Source of the DNA: JBKBII01 sp046299415
GTDB taxonomy: Bacteria; Pseudomonadota; Gammaproteobacteria; Ectothiorhodospirales; Ectothiorhodospiraceae
NCBI GenBank assembly: GCA_046299415.1
Contig: JBKBII010000004.1
Span: forward strand, 1 to 64,000
DNA length: 64,000 nt
Direction: 5' to 3'
In this document: positions 26,279 to 34,764 of the stretch, piece by piece
Layout of the letters: every line of letters begins with the position of its first letter
Numbering within the stretch: position 1 is the first letter of the stretch
Made by a program: the position numbers and the translations under genes
Notes under the pieces: generated by a model
What the model was told of the DNA's origin: nothing
Databases searched by the model: none
Seen by the model: only the letters and a program-made list of their open reading frames with translations

Positions 26279-27514
26279 GTGCCGGCATTCGAGTATCAGG
26301 CGCTCGACGCTTCAGGCCAGCGCCGCCGTGGCGTCGAGGAGGGGGAGACGGCGCGGGCCGTGCGCGCGCAACTGCGTGCCGCGGGCTTGGTGCCGGTCGT
26401 GGTCGAGGCGCTTGACGATGCGGCCGCGGGGGCTCGAGACGCGCGTGTGACGGCCGGGCGTCCTCGGCGTTCTAGCCGAGGCGTGCCACCGCTGGTGTTG
26501 GCGTTGACGACGCGGCAGTTGGCGACTTTGGCTCGCGCGAGCCTGCCCGTCGAGGAGGCGCTCGGAACGGTCGCTCGTCAGGTCGAACACGCCGGTATGA
26601 AACGGGTGCTTCTCGGCGTACGGGCGCGTGTTCTCGAGGGTCAGTCTTTGGCGGCGGCGCTGGGCGGCTTCCCACGGATATTTCCTGATATCTACCGCAC
26701 GACGGTCGCGGCTGGCGAGGCTGCCGGGCGACTCGAGGCGGTTCTCGAACGGTTGGCGGATTATCTGGAGCGGCGTCACGCGCTGCGCCAGAAGATTTCG
26801 CTGGCCCTCGTGTATCCGGTCTTGCTGACCGTGATTGCGATTGCGGTCACGGTGGCGCTGCTGGTGTACGTCGTACCGCAGGTCGTGCAGGTGTTTTCGG
26901 GCACCGATCAGACGTTGCCGATGATCACGCGGGTGTTGTTGGCCCTCTCGGGTTTTTTGCAGGCCTATGGGCTGGCGCTGCTCGCGGGCTTGGTGGTGAT
27001 GTTGGTTGTCTTGCGATGGATCTGGCGCCACGCGGCCTGGCGACGTCGGTTGCAGGCCGCGGCGTTGGCGACACCTGTGCTGGGGCGCTTGTTACGGGGT
27101 ATCGAGACCGCCCGCTTTGCGCGGACACTGGCCATCTTCGCGGCGTCGGGTGTGCCTTTGCTCGAGGGTTTGCGCAGCGGGACTGCGGTGATCGGATTGT
27201 TGCCGATGCGCGAGGCCGTCGAGGATGCTGCCCAGCGCATTCGCGAAGGCTCTGGAATCGGGCGGGCGCTCGAAGCCTCCGGCCATTTCACGCCGATGAC
27301 GGTGCATTTAATCAAGAGTGGTGAGGCCTCGGGGCGCTTGCCGGAGATGCTCGAGCGGGCCGCTGAGGCGCAGGAGCGTGAACTCGAGGCGCGTATCGCG
27401 GTGGCGATGGGGTTGTTTGAGCCATTGTTGATCGTGACGATGGGGGCTGTGGTGCTGGCGATCGTGCTGGCGATTTTGCTGCCGATCTTCGAGCTGAATC
27501 AGCTGATCACGTAG
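26279..27514 (+). CDS. gspF: Type II secretion inner-membrane platform protein GspF
   Basis: GspF is the polytopic platform protein contacting GspE and GspL. GTG 26279 starts V/M-P-A-F-E-Y-Q-A-L-D-A-S-G, the standard N-terminus, and GGGAGGG lies just upstream; the longer frame to 26234 is not needed. The 411 residues contain two repeated T2SSF domains (A-R-A-S-L-P-V-E-E-A-L, and F-A-A-S-G-V-P-L-L-E-G-L) and three membrane helices, including L-A-L-V-Y-P-V-L-L-T-V-I and the final L-I-V-T-M-G-A-V-V-L-A-I-V-L-A-I-L-L-P. A 249-bp gap precedes it, unusual inside a gsp operon. Confidence 0.93.
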   Translation: MPAFEYQALDASGQRRRGVEEGETARAVRAQLRAAGLVPVVVEALDDAAAGARDARVTAGRPRRSSRGVPPLVLALTTRQLATLARASLPVEEALGTVARQVEHAGMKRVLLGVRARVLEGQSLAAALGGFPRIFPDIYRTTVAAGEAAGRLEAVLERLADYLERRHALRQKISLALVYPVLLTVIAIAVTVALLVYVVPQVVQVFSGTDQTLPMITRVLLALSGFLQAYGLALLAGLVVMLVVLRWIWRHAAWRRRLQAAALATPVLGRLLRGIETARFARTLAIFAASGVPLLEGLRSGTAVIGLLPMREAVEDAAQRIREGSGIGRALEASGHFTPMTVHLIKSGEASGRLPEMLERAAEAQERELEARIAVAMGLFEPLLIVTMGAVVLAIVLAILLPIFELNQLIT

Positions 27515-28057
27515 GCGCTTGTCTGACACGGGTTCGCTGGGGTTGCCATGGGAACGTCACATGACTCTTGCTAACGTGTGAGCGCTTGAACCGTCACGCC
27601 ATCCAAGATGCCTTGATAGTCGTAAACCTTCAGGGTCATCGCATTCGGTGAAGTGGTGATTGCAGCGCACTGATGCTGAGCTGGGGCTGCAGCGGCAGCG
27701 ATTTCGAGGGCTGAATCGAGGCGGAACCGGGTCGTCGTTGCGATTCGAGCGATGTCGTTCGAATCTGACGGGATCGATTGACGAGGCTGTTGGCCGTGTG
27801 TCAGGGCTCGGTTGTACCACTTGAGTTGGCGGTACGGCTGCATCGCCTCGATGATGTCGGCCAAGGCGGGATCGCCGCGGCGCCGCGCTGGATCGGCGGA
27901 GGCCCCTCGGCGGTACCTCGGGCGCGGTCGCGAGAGCCGAGATCGGGCGACGGCATGCGTTGGTCGGAATGAAGTCGGTGTGGTGCGGCTGTCGTTTGAT
28001 GCCTGTTCGTCCAGCGACTTTTGCTTTAACAGGTGGGTTTAGAGTTCTGGGGTTTTT
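27515..28057. other. Gap inside the gsp operon; possible minus-strand remnant
   Basis: This 540-bp interruption between gspF and gspG has lower GC than its flanks. The best open frame is on the minus strand, 27571-27864 (97 codons: R-F-R-L-D-S-A-L-E-I-A-A-A-A-A-P... C-A-A-I-T-T-S-P-N-A-M-T-L-K-V-Y). Its end faintly recalls the C-terminal part of a pilin-like protein, but it lacks a pilin N-terminus. I do not call it a gene. Confidence 0.3.
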
Positions 28058-28579
28058 ATGTCGGATTCAATCGTGGCGAATTCATGTATGGCGAACTCGG
28101 GGCATTTCGCTGCACGGCGGACGCGGTCGGGTGGTCGTTGTTCAGCCGCTCGCCTGCGCGGCTTTACATTGATCGAGATCATGGTCGTGGTCGTGATCCT
28201 GGGCATTTTGGCGGCTATTGTGGTGCCAAGAGTCATGGATCGCCCCGATGATGCTCGGCTGGCCAAGGTCCAGCAGGATTTGCGTTCGCTGAGTTCGGCG
28301 CTCGATCTTTATCGCCTCGACAATTTTCAATACCCGACGACGGCTCAGGGGTTGCAGGCGCTGGTCGAGCGACCGCGATCGGCACCGGAGCCACGCAATT
28401 GGCGCGACGGGGGGTATATCGATCGCGTGCCGGTCGACCCTTGGGGCAATCCTTATCAGTATTTGTCGCCGGGCCGTGATAATCGCGCTTACGACGTCTT
28501 CAGCTTTGGCGCGAATGGGCGTCGTGGCGGGCAGGGTATGGATGCCGAAATTGGTCATTGGAATCTCGAGTCTCGCTGA
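28058..28579 (+). CDS. gspG: Major pseudopilin GspG
   Basis: GspG forms the shaft of the T2SS pseudopilus. The prepilin leader ends R-L-R-G and is cut before F-T-L-I-E-I-M-V-V-V-V-I-L-G-I-L, with the conserved Glu at +5. The mature part is typical: D-D-A-R-L-A-K-V-Q-Q-D-L, Y-R-L-D-N-F-Q-Y-P-T-T-A-Q-G-L-Q-A-L, D-P-W-G-N-P-Y-Q-Y, and the calcium-site end F-S-F-G-A-N-G. The leader is long (about 34 residues from ATG 28058, 24 from ATG 28088), so the start is uncertain. Confidence 0.94.
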   Translation: MSDSIVANSCMANSGHFAARRTRSGGRCSAARLRGFTLIEIMVVVVILGILAAIVVPRVMDRPDDARLAKVQQDLRSLSSALDLYRLDNFQYPTTAQGLQALVERPRSAPEPRNWRDGGYIDRVPVDPWGNPYQYLSPGRDNRAYDVFSFGANGRRGGQGMDAEIGHWNLESR

Positions 28580-28606
28580 TCAGCGGCTCCGGGATGGGCG
28601 CCTGAA

Positions 28607-29203
28607 GTGAATGGGGCGAATGGGATCGCGTGCCGTGACGCGGCGGTCATGCGGCCGCGGGCGCGAGCGATGGGCTTTACGCTGCTCGAGGTTATGATCG
28701 TGGTGGCGATCGTTGGTTTGTTGGCCGGGATGGCGACGTTGTCGTTGTCTGCGACCGCGGGCCGTGAGGTGGATCAGGCGGCCAACCGGTTCGAGCAGGT
28801 GGCCATGCTGGTGCGCGACGAGGCGATGTTGCTGGGACAGCCGCGAGCGATTGGTCTGGCGCTCGATGGCTATGCGGTGTTGGTGATGGTCGAGATGGAC
28901 GAAGGGCAACGTAGCTGGGCACCGCTGGAATCGGTGATCGATGAGGCCGGTGTGCTCGCTGCGCAGACGTTCACACAGTCGGATGTGCAGATGTCGGCGA
29001 GCGTGGGGAATCGGCGTGTGCGCCTCGAGCCGGCCGATCGAGGTTTCGATCGCCAGCTGGTACAGATATCGGGAACGGGTGAGTTCGAGCCTTTCGAGCT
29101 GCGGTTCGCGCGTCGAGACGGACGCCACGTCGTCGTCGTGAGCGTGAGCGACGAGGCCGATCGCTTGCAGCGCGCGACTGTAGCGTCCGAGGCGCGACGG
29201 TGA
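28607..29203 (+). CDS. gspH: Minor pseudopilin GspH
   Basis: The leader ends R-A-M-G and is followed by F-T-L-L-E-V-M-I-V-V-A-I-V-G-L-L-A-G-M-A, the type IV prepilin signature. The sequence R-E-V-D-Q-A-A-N-R-F-E-Q-V-A-M-L-V-R-D-E-A downstream is the GspH pattern. The start is given at GTG 28607; ATG 28649 (M-R-P-R-A-R-A-M-G-F) would give a normal short leader. The stop overlaps the gspI GTG (29200). GspH belongs to the pseudopilus; cleavage needs a GspO prepilin peptidase, which is not in this window. Confidence 0.88.
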   Translation: MNGANGIACRDAAVMRPRARAMGFTLLEVMIVVAIVGLLAGMATLSLSATAGREVDQAANRFEQVAMLVRDEAMLLGQPRAIGLALDGYAVLVMVEMDEGQRSWAPLESVIDEAGVLAAQTFTQSDVQMSASVGNRRVRLEPADRGFDRQLVQISGTGEFEPFELRFARRDGRHVVVVSVSDEADRLQRATVASEARR

Positions 29204-29637
29204 GTGGCGCGAGGGACCGTTCGTCGATGACGGATTCCGGCCGCCGACCTGCAGCGCGAGTGAGGTCTGCGGTACCGGCCGGTTTTACGTTACTCGAGGT
29301 TCTGGTGGCGCTCGCTATTCTTGCGACGGCGCTAGCGGCGGTCATCCAGGCTGCGGGCGCGCATGCGCGCAACGCGGCAGTACTCAGTGAGCGCGCGATC
29401 GCTGGCTGGATTGCGGCCGATCTGGCCGCTGATCTGGCCGCGGGGCAGGTTCGCGCGTCAGCCACGCGAAGCCGAACGACTCGTGTCAGCGCCGAGCGCG
29501 AGTGGGTTGTCGAGTGGCAGGCGACGCCGCTCGAGGTCGACGCACCGTTGCCGCTGCCCAGGATTCAGCGCGTCGAAATCGTCGTGAGCGATCCGAGTGG
29601 GCGCGTGCTGCACCGGGGCGTGAGCTATGCGTTCTGA
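29200..29637 (+). CDS. gspI: Minor pseudopilin GspI
   Basis: A 145-residue tip-complex pseudopilin: leader ending V-P-A-G, cut before F-T-L-L-E-V-L-V-A-L-A-I-L-A-T-A-L-A-A, then the GspI-like A-G-W-I-A-A-D-L-A-A-D-L and R-V-E-I-V-V-S-D-P-S-G. GTG 29200 overlaps the gspH stop (GTGA), giving a 28-residue leader; ATG 29227 would shorten it. With GspJ and GspK it should form the tip of the pseudopilus. Confidence 0.88.
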   Translation: MSGARDRSSMTDSGRRPAARVRSAVPAGFTLLEVLVALAILATALAAVIQAAGAHARNAAVLSERAIAGWIAADLAADLAAGQVRASATRSRTTRVSAEREWVVEWQATPLEVDAPLPLPRIQRVEIVVSDPSGRVLHRGVSYAF

Positions 29638-29917
29638 CCGCGGTGCGTCGGCCCGCGGGCTCGGGCTTCGGTGCGGGCGACATCGTTCGGACGGGTTGCC
29701 CGAGGTTCGTTTTACGGGTGTCAGGGAGGATATTGGCGGCGGCCGAGCGTCTTGGGATGGGAGCGCGGGCCATCGCGCCAGAGCAATGCTGATGCGAGCG
29801 GCGAGCGGGATGCAGCACAGGGCGCGGGGGCAGCCGTTGATTTGTGGTGGCCGTGGACGTGGCGCCGTGTCGTCGCTGCCCTCGGGGCGTGTTTGGGTTC
29901 GGCCTGCCCGGGGGCGG

Positions 29918-30712
29918 ATGGCGAATCTGCGGGGCTTTACATTGCTGGAAATGATGCTGGCGGTGGCGATCTTCGCGCTGGTGTCGGTGTTGGCCTTTGG
30001 TGGGCTCAATCAGGTGCTCCGGGTCGATGAGGCTAGCGCGGCGGCGCAGCGCGAGTTGGCGGCGCTCGACGTGGCTTTTGCGCTTGTGGCGCGAGATGTG
30101 GCGCAGATCGTAGCCTTGCCGCCGCGGGACAGTCTCGGCGACCGGCAGCCGGAGTTTGTGTTGGAGCGCACGCGTGACGGCTTTGAGGCACGTTGGGTCC
30201 GAACGGGTGCGGGGGTCGACGGACTCGAGTACGTCGGATGGCGGCTGGATGATGAGGGGCTTGCGCGGCTGAGATTTGCGGTTGTCGATGGCGCCGATCT
30301 GGGCGCGCCTCGGGTGCGCGTCTTGTTGCGTCATGCGGATGCGGAGGGCGGGAGTCCTTCGGGTGGGACTCGAGAAGCACGAGAGCGCTCAAACGCCGAG
30401 TTGCAGGTCGTCGGTCGCGATGGGGCGCGATTGACCGAGTGGTCGCGAGAGGATTGGCCGGCGCAGTTGGTGCTGCGATGGCCGAGTGAGCGTTTTGGTG
30501 TGATCGAGCGGCGTTTTGCGTGGCCCGAGCGGGTGTCGCCCGCGGCACAGGACGCCGACGCTTTGAGTCCCGCGGAGACGGACTCCGGCACGAATGAGCA
30601 GGCCTCCGATGACGATTCATCCGCTGTCGGTGACGATGCGCTGGCGCCGGGCGAGGGCGGGATCGAGGGCCCCCTGCGCGATGATTTTCGCAGTCGGCAA
30701 CCGGCACGATGA
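29918..30712 (+). CDS. gspJ: Minor pseudopilin GspJ with acidic C-terminal tail
   Basis: ATG 29918 gives M-A-N-L-R-G then F-T-L-L-E-M-M-L-A-V-A-I-F-A-L-V, a clean 6-residue prepilin leader; GGGGCGG sits just upstream. The frame is open back to 29627, overlapping gspI, but that would put 100 residues before the cleavage site. Family pattern: R-E-L-A-A-L-D-V-A-F-A-L-V-A-R-D-V-A-Q-I, then W-P-A-Q-L-V-L-R-W-P and Y/F-G-V-I-E-R-R-F-A-W-P-E. An extra tail of about 60 Asp/Glu/Ser/Ala-rich residues follows the usual end. The stop overlaps the gspK start (ATGA). Confidence 0.88.
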   Translation: MANLRGFTLLEMMLAVAIFALVSVLAFGGLNQVLRVDEASAAAQRELAALDVAFALVARDVAQIVALPPRDSLGDRQPEFVLERTRDGFEARWVRTGAGVDGLEYVGWRLDDEGLARLRFAVVDGADLGAPRVRVLLRHADAEGGSPSGGTREARERSNAELQVVGRDGARLTEWSREDWPAQLVLRWPSERFGVIERRFAWPERVSPAAQDADALSPAETDSGTNEQASDDDSSAVGDDALAPGEGGIEGPLRDDFRSRQPAR

Positions 30713-31656
30713 GGCGTTTGCCGACGGCAGGGCGAGTCGCTCGGCTGTGGCATGAGCGCGGTATCGCGCTGTTAACGGCGTTGCTCGTGGTAGCGATCGC
30801 GACGGCGACGGCGGTGGCCTTCGCATTGCGCGACCGTGTCGAAATTTATCGTGCCGAGTTGTTGCAGGCGCAGACGCAGGCAGAATCGCTGGCGCGGGCG
30901 GGCGAGTCTCTGACCCTGCGCTTGCTGGAGCGTACCCGGGATTTGAGTGAGTTGCCGTGGAACGACCAATGCCGGACGCCATGGATTCCGTTCGAGGTCG
31001 ATGGCTTGATGGTGGCGGCGCGTCTGGAGAACCTGCACTGTCGCTTCAACGTCAACGCGTTGTCGGCGACGAATGATGAGCAGCGGGAGCGTGCCGTTGC
31101 GGTGTTTGCTGAGTTGATCGAGGCGGCCGCGAGGGAGGCGCCAAATCGTGCGGCCAGTGCGGCCAGCGCCGCAGGAGGCCCGCAGACCGGCCGGCCGAGT
31201 CTTCGGGTGACTGGGCCGGCTCGCGATGATGGAGGCGTTCTCGCTGGCGTCAACGGTCGGTTGCTGGCGAATGCGGTGGTCGATTGGATGAATCCCGAGA
31301 CGGATGATCCGCGTTATCGTCTCGACGATCCGCCTCGACGGTCCGGAAATCGACGGATGGTGCTGGCGGCAGAGCTCAATCGGGTCGAAGGTTTCGGTCC
31401 TGAATTGCTGGAGCGTTTGGCGCCCTATGTCACCGCGCGACCCGGAGGTGACTTTTATATCGATCGCGACTGGGCGCCAGATATTGTCTTGCGCGCGGTT
31501 GACGCTGGAGGCGGCGCTGCTGGAGAGGGGCGAGTGCGCTACTTGCGGCTCGAGCAGCGGATCAATGTCTACGATCGTGAGTTTCGTTTTTGTGCGGTGT
31601 TGGATGGCCCGAACGGGCGTCGCGTGTTGCGCGTGGCGGGTCCGTGTGAACGCTGA
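30709..31656 (+). CDS. gspK: Minor pseudopilin GspK
   Basis: GspK caps the pseudopilus tip. Typical features: the N-terminus H-E-R-G-I-A-L-L-T-A-L-L-V-V-A-I-A-T, which lacks the +5 Glu as GspK characteristically does; N-V-N-A-L after a Cys (L-H-C-R-F-N-V-N-A-L); V-V-D-W-M-N-P-E-T-D; L-N-R-V-E-G-F; and the SAM-like helical insert. Four Cys (C-R-T-P, H-C-R-F, F-C-A-V, P-C-E-R) could form two disulfides. 315 residues, normal length. ATG 30709 overlaps the gspJ stop by ATGA. Confidence 0.9.
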   Translation: MRRLPTAGRVARLWHERGIALLTALLVVAIATATAVAFALRDRVEIYRAELLQAQTQAESLARAGESLTLRLLERTRDLSELPWNDQCRTPWIPFEVDGLMVAARLENLHCRFNVNALSATNDEQRERAVAVFAELIEAAAREAPNRAASAASAAGGPQTGRPSLRVTGPARDDGGVLAGVNGRLLANAVVDWMNPETDDPRYRLDDPPRRSGNRRMVLAAELNRVEGFGPELLERLAPYVTARPGGDFYIDRDWAPDIVLRAVDAGGGAAGEGRVRYLRLEQRINVYDREFRFCAVLDGPNGRRVLRVAGPCER

Positions 31657-31945
31657 CCGTTGTTTGGCAGGCTGCTAGGCTGCGCTTCGATTGGACGAGC
31701 GGAGGGGTTGTGGTCGGCGTCGCGGTGAGCGGGTTGGTCGACGTGCACCAGCGCGTGAGAGCCTGGGTGCGAGCCGTTTTTGCGCGAGCGACTCGGTCGT
31801 GCGCGTCGTCGGGCCGCGGTTCTGGGCCGGTGATATCGGGCTGTGAGCGTGCGATTTCGCGCCTTTCGGCTCAGGATCTTCGTCATGTATGGTCGAACCT
31901 GTCCGAGTTGGAAGTTATCTGTCAGGGAGTTGGGAATTTTTGCGT

Positions 31946-34189
31946 ATGACGTCGACGCCCCGAGCCGTGGCCTTGCCACCCGTCGCACAGCCTGTTCCGC
32001 GGGCGAGCGCGGCTGCGCTGTCCTTGTCGTCCGGCGTCTTGCAGACGATGTCTGATGTTGGCCGATGTACCTCTGAGTTAGACGACGGCCGTCTCGAATG
32101 TGATGACGCAGCGGACGTCACGATGCAGCGAGACAATGAGCTCGAGCGGCGCGACGACGCCTGTGATGCATACCGTCGCGCTCGACCCCTCGGCGATCCT
32201 GCGTTGGACGCTCATTGCGCGGGTAGGCCATGGGTCCGCGTTCGCGGTGGGATGGGCTTCGGTCGGCGTGATCGCGGGGTTGTCGGTTGGGTGGGGCGGC
32301 CTGGGCCCGGTGGTAATCGGGGCCAGACCGCCGCGGTGCTGGCCTGCGCGAGTCATGTGGTGTTGCTCGAGTTTCGGCAAGGTCGCTGGTATGCCGAGGT
32401 CGTCGAAGGTCAGTCTTCGCTGATGGCGTCGCCCGTACAGGGCGCGCGGGTAGCTCGCGCCGCGCCGCCGTCTCGATCGATCTGGCACATCGTGCCCCCC
32501 GATCACGATGGACGGCGATTGCTGCGGGTGTGGGTGCCTGGTCGCTCGGCGCGGCTGCGGGAGCAGGCAATGTTGTACGCGCTCGAGGATCAGTGGATCG
32601 GTGATATCGAGGCGGTCGAGCGTTTGGCGTTCGCTGAGGTTCCAAAGCCGCGATCGCGGGCTTTGCAGGGTTATCTGAGCTGGGCGCGCAACGAGCGCGA
32701 GGATGTGCAAGGGCCGGAGGCTCCGAGGGCGGGCGCGAGCGGAGCCGGTGCTGCAGTGGGTGGTCTGAATCAGACTGATACCAATGGCGCGGCGTATTGG
32801 ACGTTGATCGACTCTGGCGCTGAATCGGGAGACGAAGCGGAAGACGAGGCCTTTTCTTCGGGGCAGGGTGCAAAGGCCTCAGCGTCGAGCCCGGCGGCCG
32901 GTGGAGGTGCGGATCGCACGGCGGAAACCGATGGGACGGCCCTGCCCGCAGCGGGCTTGTTGCTGCATGTCGACGATGGCTGGGCTAGGGTTTTTCGGGT
33001 CGAGACAGGGGCGTGGGTTGATTGGCCGCAGGAAGCACCGACGTTCGTGCCTGCGGCTCTGCTCGAGATTTTCTTGTCGACCGCGTTGCGCGCTCATGGT
33101 GGCGAGGCGCCCTCAGCCGCTCCCTCGAGTGATCGTGGTGATGGCGATCGTTCGGCGCGCCCACCTTTGCAGCTCCGCGGTTTGGCGGGAGTGGCGTGGA
33201 TTGAGGCTCGCGAGCCTCCCGACCAGACCGCTGCCCCGGGTGATGCTGAGTTGGGCCGTTCGAGTGGCATGGGCTGGGGCCCGCCGGAATCGATTCGAGC
33301 GACTTTGTCGCGCAGCGATGTGGTGTTGTGGTGGGGGGCGCTCGAAGGGCGCGAGAGGCCCCGGTCTGCTGTCGACAGCGAAGTCAGTTCGACCGTGCCG
33401 GCCCGAGGGCGGGCTACGGGTCAGGGTCAGGCCGCCGCGTTTGAGCGCCTGGTTGAAACGGCGCAGCGTGATGTGGCCGCTGCGGCGTTGCTGGCGTTCG
33501 TGGTCTGGCTCGAACCGACAGCACGGTGCGTTTGGCCGGCCGGCAATGATCGTTCGCCGGTTGCGCCGTCAGGTACGGCGGCAAGTCCGATGCCTTTGCG
33601 GCCCTTGCCCGCGGTGTGGGAGCGATTGTTTCGCAACAGCGCGCCAACGGCCACCGCCTTGCCTTGGCAGGCGCTGCGTGCGTGGCGGCCGGCGGCGGCA
33701 CTGGCGGTGATTGCGTTGTCTCTGTGGGTTTTTGCTCAGGTGACGGAGCTGCGCACGTTGGAACAGACCTTGCGCGACGCAGACACGGCTCTCGAGGCGC
33801 GTTTTGCCGAGTTGTTGCCCGGTGAGCCGATGATCGACCCCGTTGGCCAGCTCGATGCGCGCATCGCAGCGCTCGGCGGAGGGGCCGGCGGCGCCGAGCG
33901 AGGCCAGGACTTCGCCGGTCGCTATGTCGAGTTGGTGCAGACACTCGACGATGTCGTGGGTTCGGCCTTGTCGGCGGAACGGGTGCAGATCGAGGCTCTG
34001 CGGTTTGATAGGCAACACGTCGAGATCGAGTTGATCGCGGCAAATCTGTCGCTCGTCGAAGATCTTCGCCGCCGTTTTTCGGACGCACGCCTACTATCGA
34101 CATCGCCCCGTGAAGCCGGTGGGGTTCGCGTGACCCTGCGTATCGACGATCCGCTTACGGTAAGCCGTGGAACGGTACCCGGGGGGTGA
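31946..34189 (+). CDS. gspL: Type II secretion protein GspL, strongly expanded
   Basis: GspL binds GspE in the cytoplasm and GspM in the membrane. The cytoplasmic domain is recognisable at W-H-I-V-P-P-D..., V-W-V-P-G-R-S-A-R-L-R-E-Q-A-M-L-Y-A-L-E-D-Q-W. One membrane helix (A-L-A-V-I-A-L-S-L-W-V-F) lies about 150 residues from the end. A ferredoxin-like periplasmic domain follows (F-A-G-R-Y-V-E-L-V-Q-T-L, V-Q-I-E-A-L-R-F). At about 750 residues it is nearly twice the usual 380-410; the excess is Gly/Ala/Asp/Glu-rich sequence. The start is uncertain (frame open from 31889; ATG 31946 chosen), so part of the N-terminus may not be translated. The stop overlaps gspM GTG. Confidence 0.82.
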   Translation: MTSTPRAVALPPVAQPVPRASAAALSLSSGVLQTMSDVGRCTSELDDGRLECDDAADVTMQRDNELERRDDACDAYRRARPLGDPALDAHCAGRPWVRVRGGMGFGRRDRGVVGWVGRPGPGGNRGQTAAVLACASHVVLLEFRQGRWYAEVVEGQSSLMASPVQGARVARAAPPSRSIWHIVPPDHDGRRLLRVWVPGRSARLREQAMLYALEDQWIGDIEAVERLAFAEVPKPRSRALQGYLSWARNEREDVQGPEAPRAGASGAGAAVGGLNQTDTNGAAYWTLIDSGAESGDEAEDEAFSSGQGAKASASSPAAGGGADRTAETDGTALPAAGLLLHVDDGWARVFRVETGAWVDWPQEAPTFVPAALLEIFLSTALRAHGGEAPSAAPSSDRGDGDRSARPPLQLRGLAGVAWIEAREPPDQTAAPGDAELGRSSGMGWGPPESIRATLSRSDVVLWWGALEGRERPRSAVDSEVSSTVPARGRATGQGQAAAFERLVETAQRDVAAAALLAFVVWLEPTARCVWPAGNDRSPVAPSGTAASPMPLRPLPAVWERLFRNSAPTATALPWQALRAWRPAAALAVIALSLWVFAQVTELRTLEQTLRDADTALEARFAELLPGEPMIDPVGQLDARIAALGGGAGGAERGQDFAGRYVELVQTLDDVVGSALSAERVQIEALRFDRQHVEIELIAANLSLVEDLRRRFSDARLLSTSPREAGGVRVTLRIDDPLTVSRGTVPGG

Positions 34190-34764
34190 GAATGAAGCGT
34201 GGACAGGTGGGCGGCGGACCGAGAGGAATGCGCGGAGTGCTCGATGTGAGGGTGCTGATGGATTGGTTGCGAGCGCGACAGCCACGTGAGCAAAGAATCT
34301 TAGGGCTCGGGGGTGCGGCAATCACGGTGTTGGTGCTGTGGGTGGTGGTGTTTTCGCCTTTGGCCGAAAAACGGGCGAGTCTCCTGAGTGATTTGGACGC
34401 GACGCGGGCCGAGCGCGCCGAGCTGGAGCAGCGCGCTCCAATATTGATGGGCCTCGGCGCAGGCCAAAGCGCCGGCGGTGTCGCACGCTCGAGCGCGGCG
34501 ATCGACCGACGAAGTTTGCCGGCTCTGATCGATGCAGATCTGCGTCGTGCCGGGTTGGCCTCGGCGATCCGAGATGTTTCGCCAGACGGTGAGCGTTTGC
34601 GTTTGCGACTCGAGGCGGTTGAGTACGCGGCGTTGTTGGCGTGGCTGGATGCATTGTTGATCCGCGGGGGGCTCGATGTTGAGCGGTTCGAGCTGCGCGC
34701 TCGCGACGAGGCGGGCCGGGTCGACGCTGAGTTGACGTTTGTCGTCCGTGAGCGCGCGGCATGA
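34186..34764 (+). CDS. gspM: Type II secretion protein GspM
   Basis: A bitopic inner-membrane protein partnering GspL. It has a short basic N-terminus with W-L-R-A-R-Q-P-R-E-Q-R-I-L, one membrane helix (G-G-A-A-I-T-V-L-V-L-W-V-V-V-F), a heptad region (R-A-S-L-L-S-D-L-D-A-T-R-A-E-R-A-E-L-E-Q) and a small periplasmic ferredoxin-like domain (L-P-A-L-I-D-A-D-L, V-E-Y-A-A-L-L-A-W-L-D-A-L). GTG 34186 overlaps the gspL stop; ATG 34192 two codons later is equally likely. Its own stop overlaps the gspN ATG. Confidence 0.87.
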   Translation: MRMKRGQVGGGPRGMRGVLDVRVLMDWLRARQPREQRILGLGGAAITVLVLWVVVFSPLAEKRASLLSDLDATRAERAELEQRAPILMGLGAGQSAGGVARSSAAIDRRSLPALIDADLRRAGLASAIRDVSPDGERLRLRLEAVEYAALLAWLDALLIRGGLDVERFELRARDEAGRVDAELTFVVRERAA

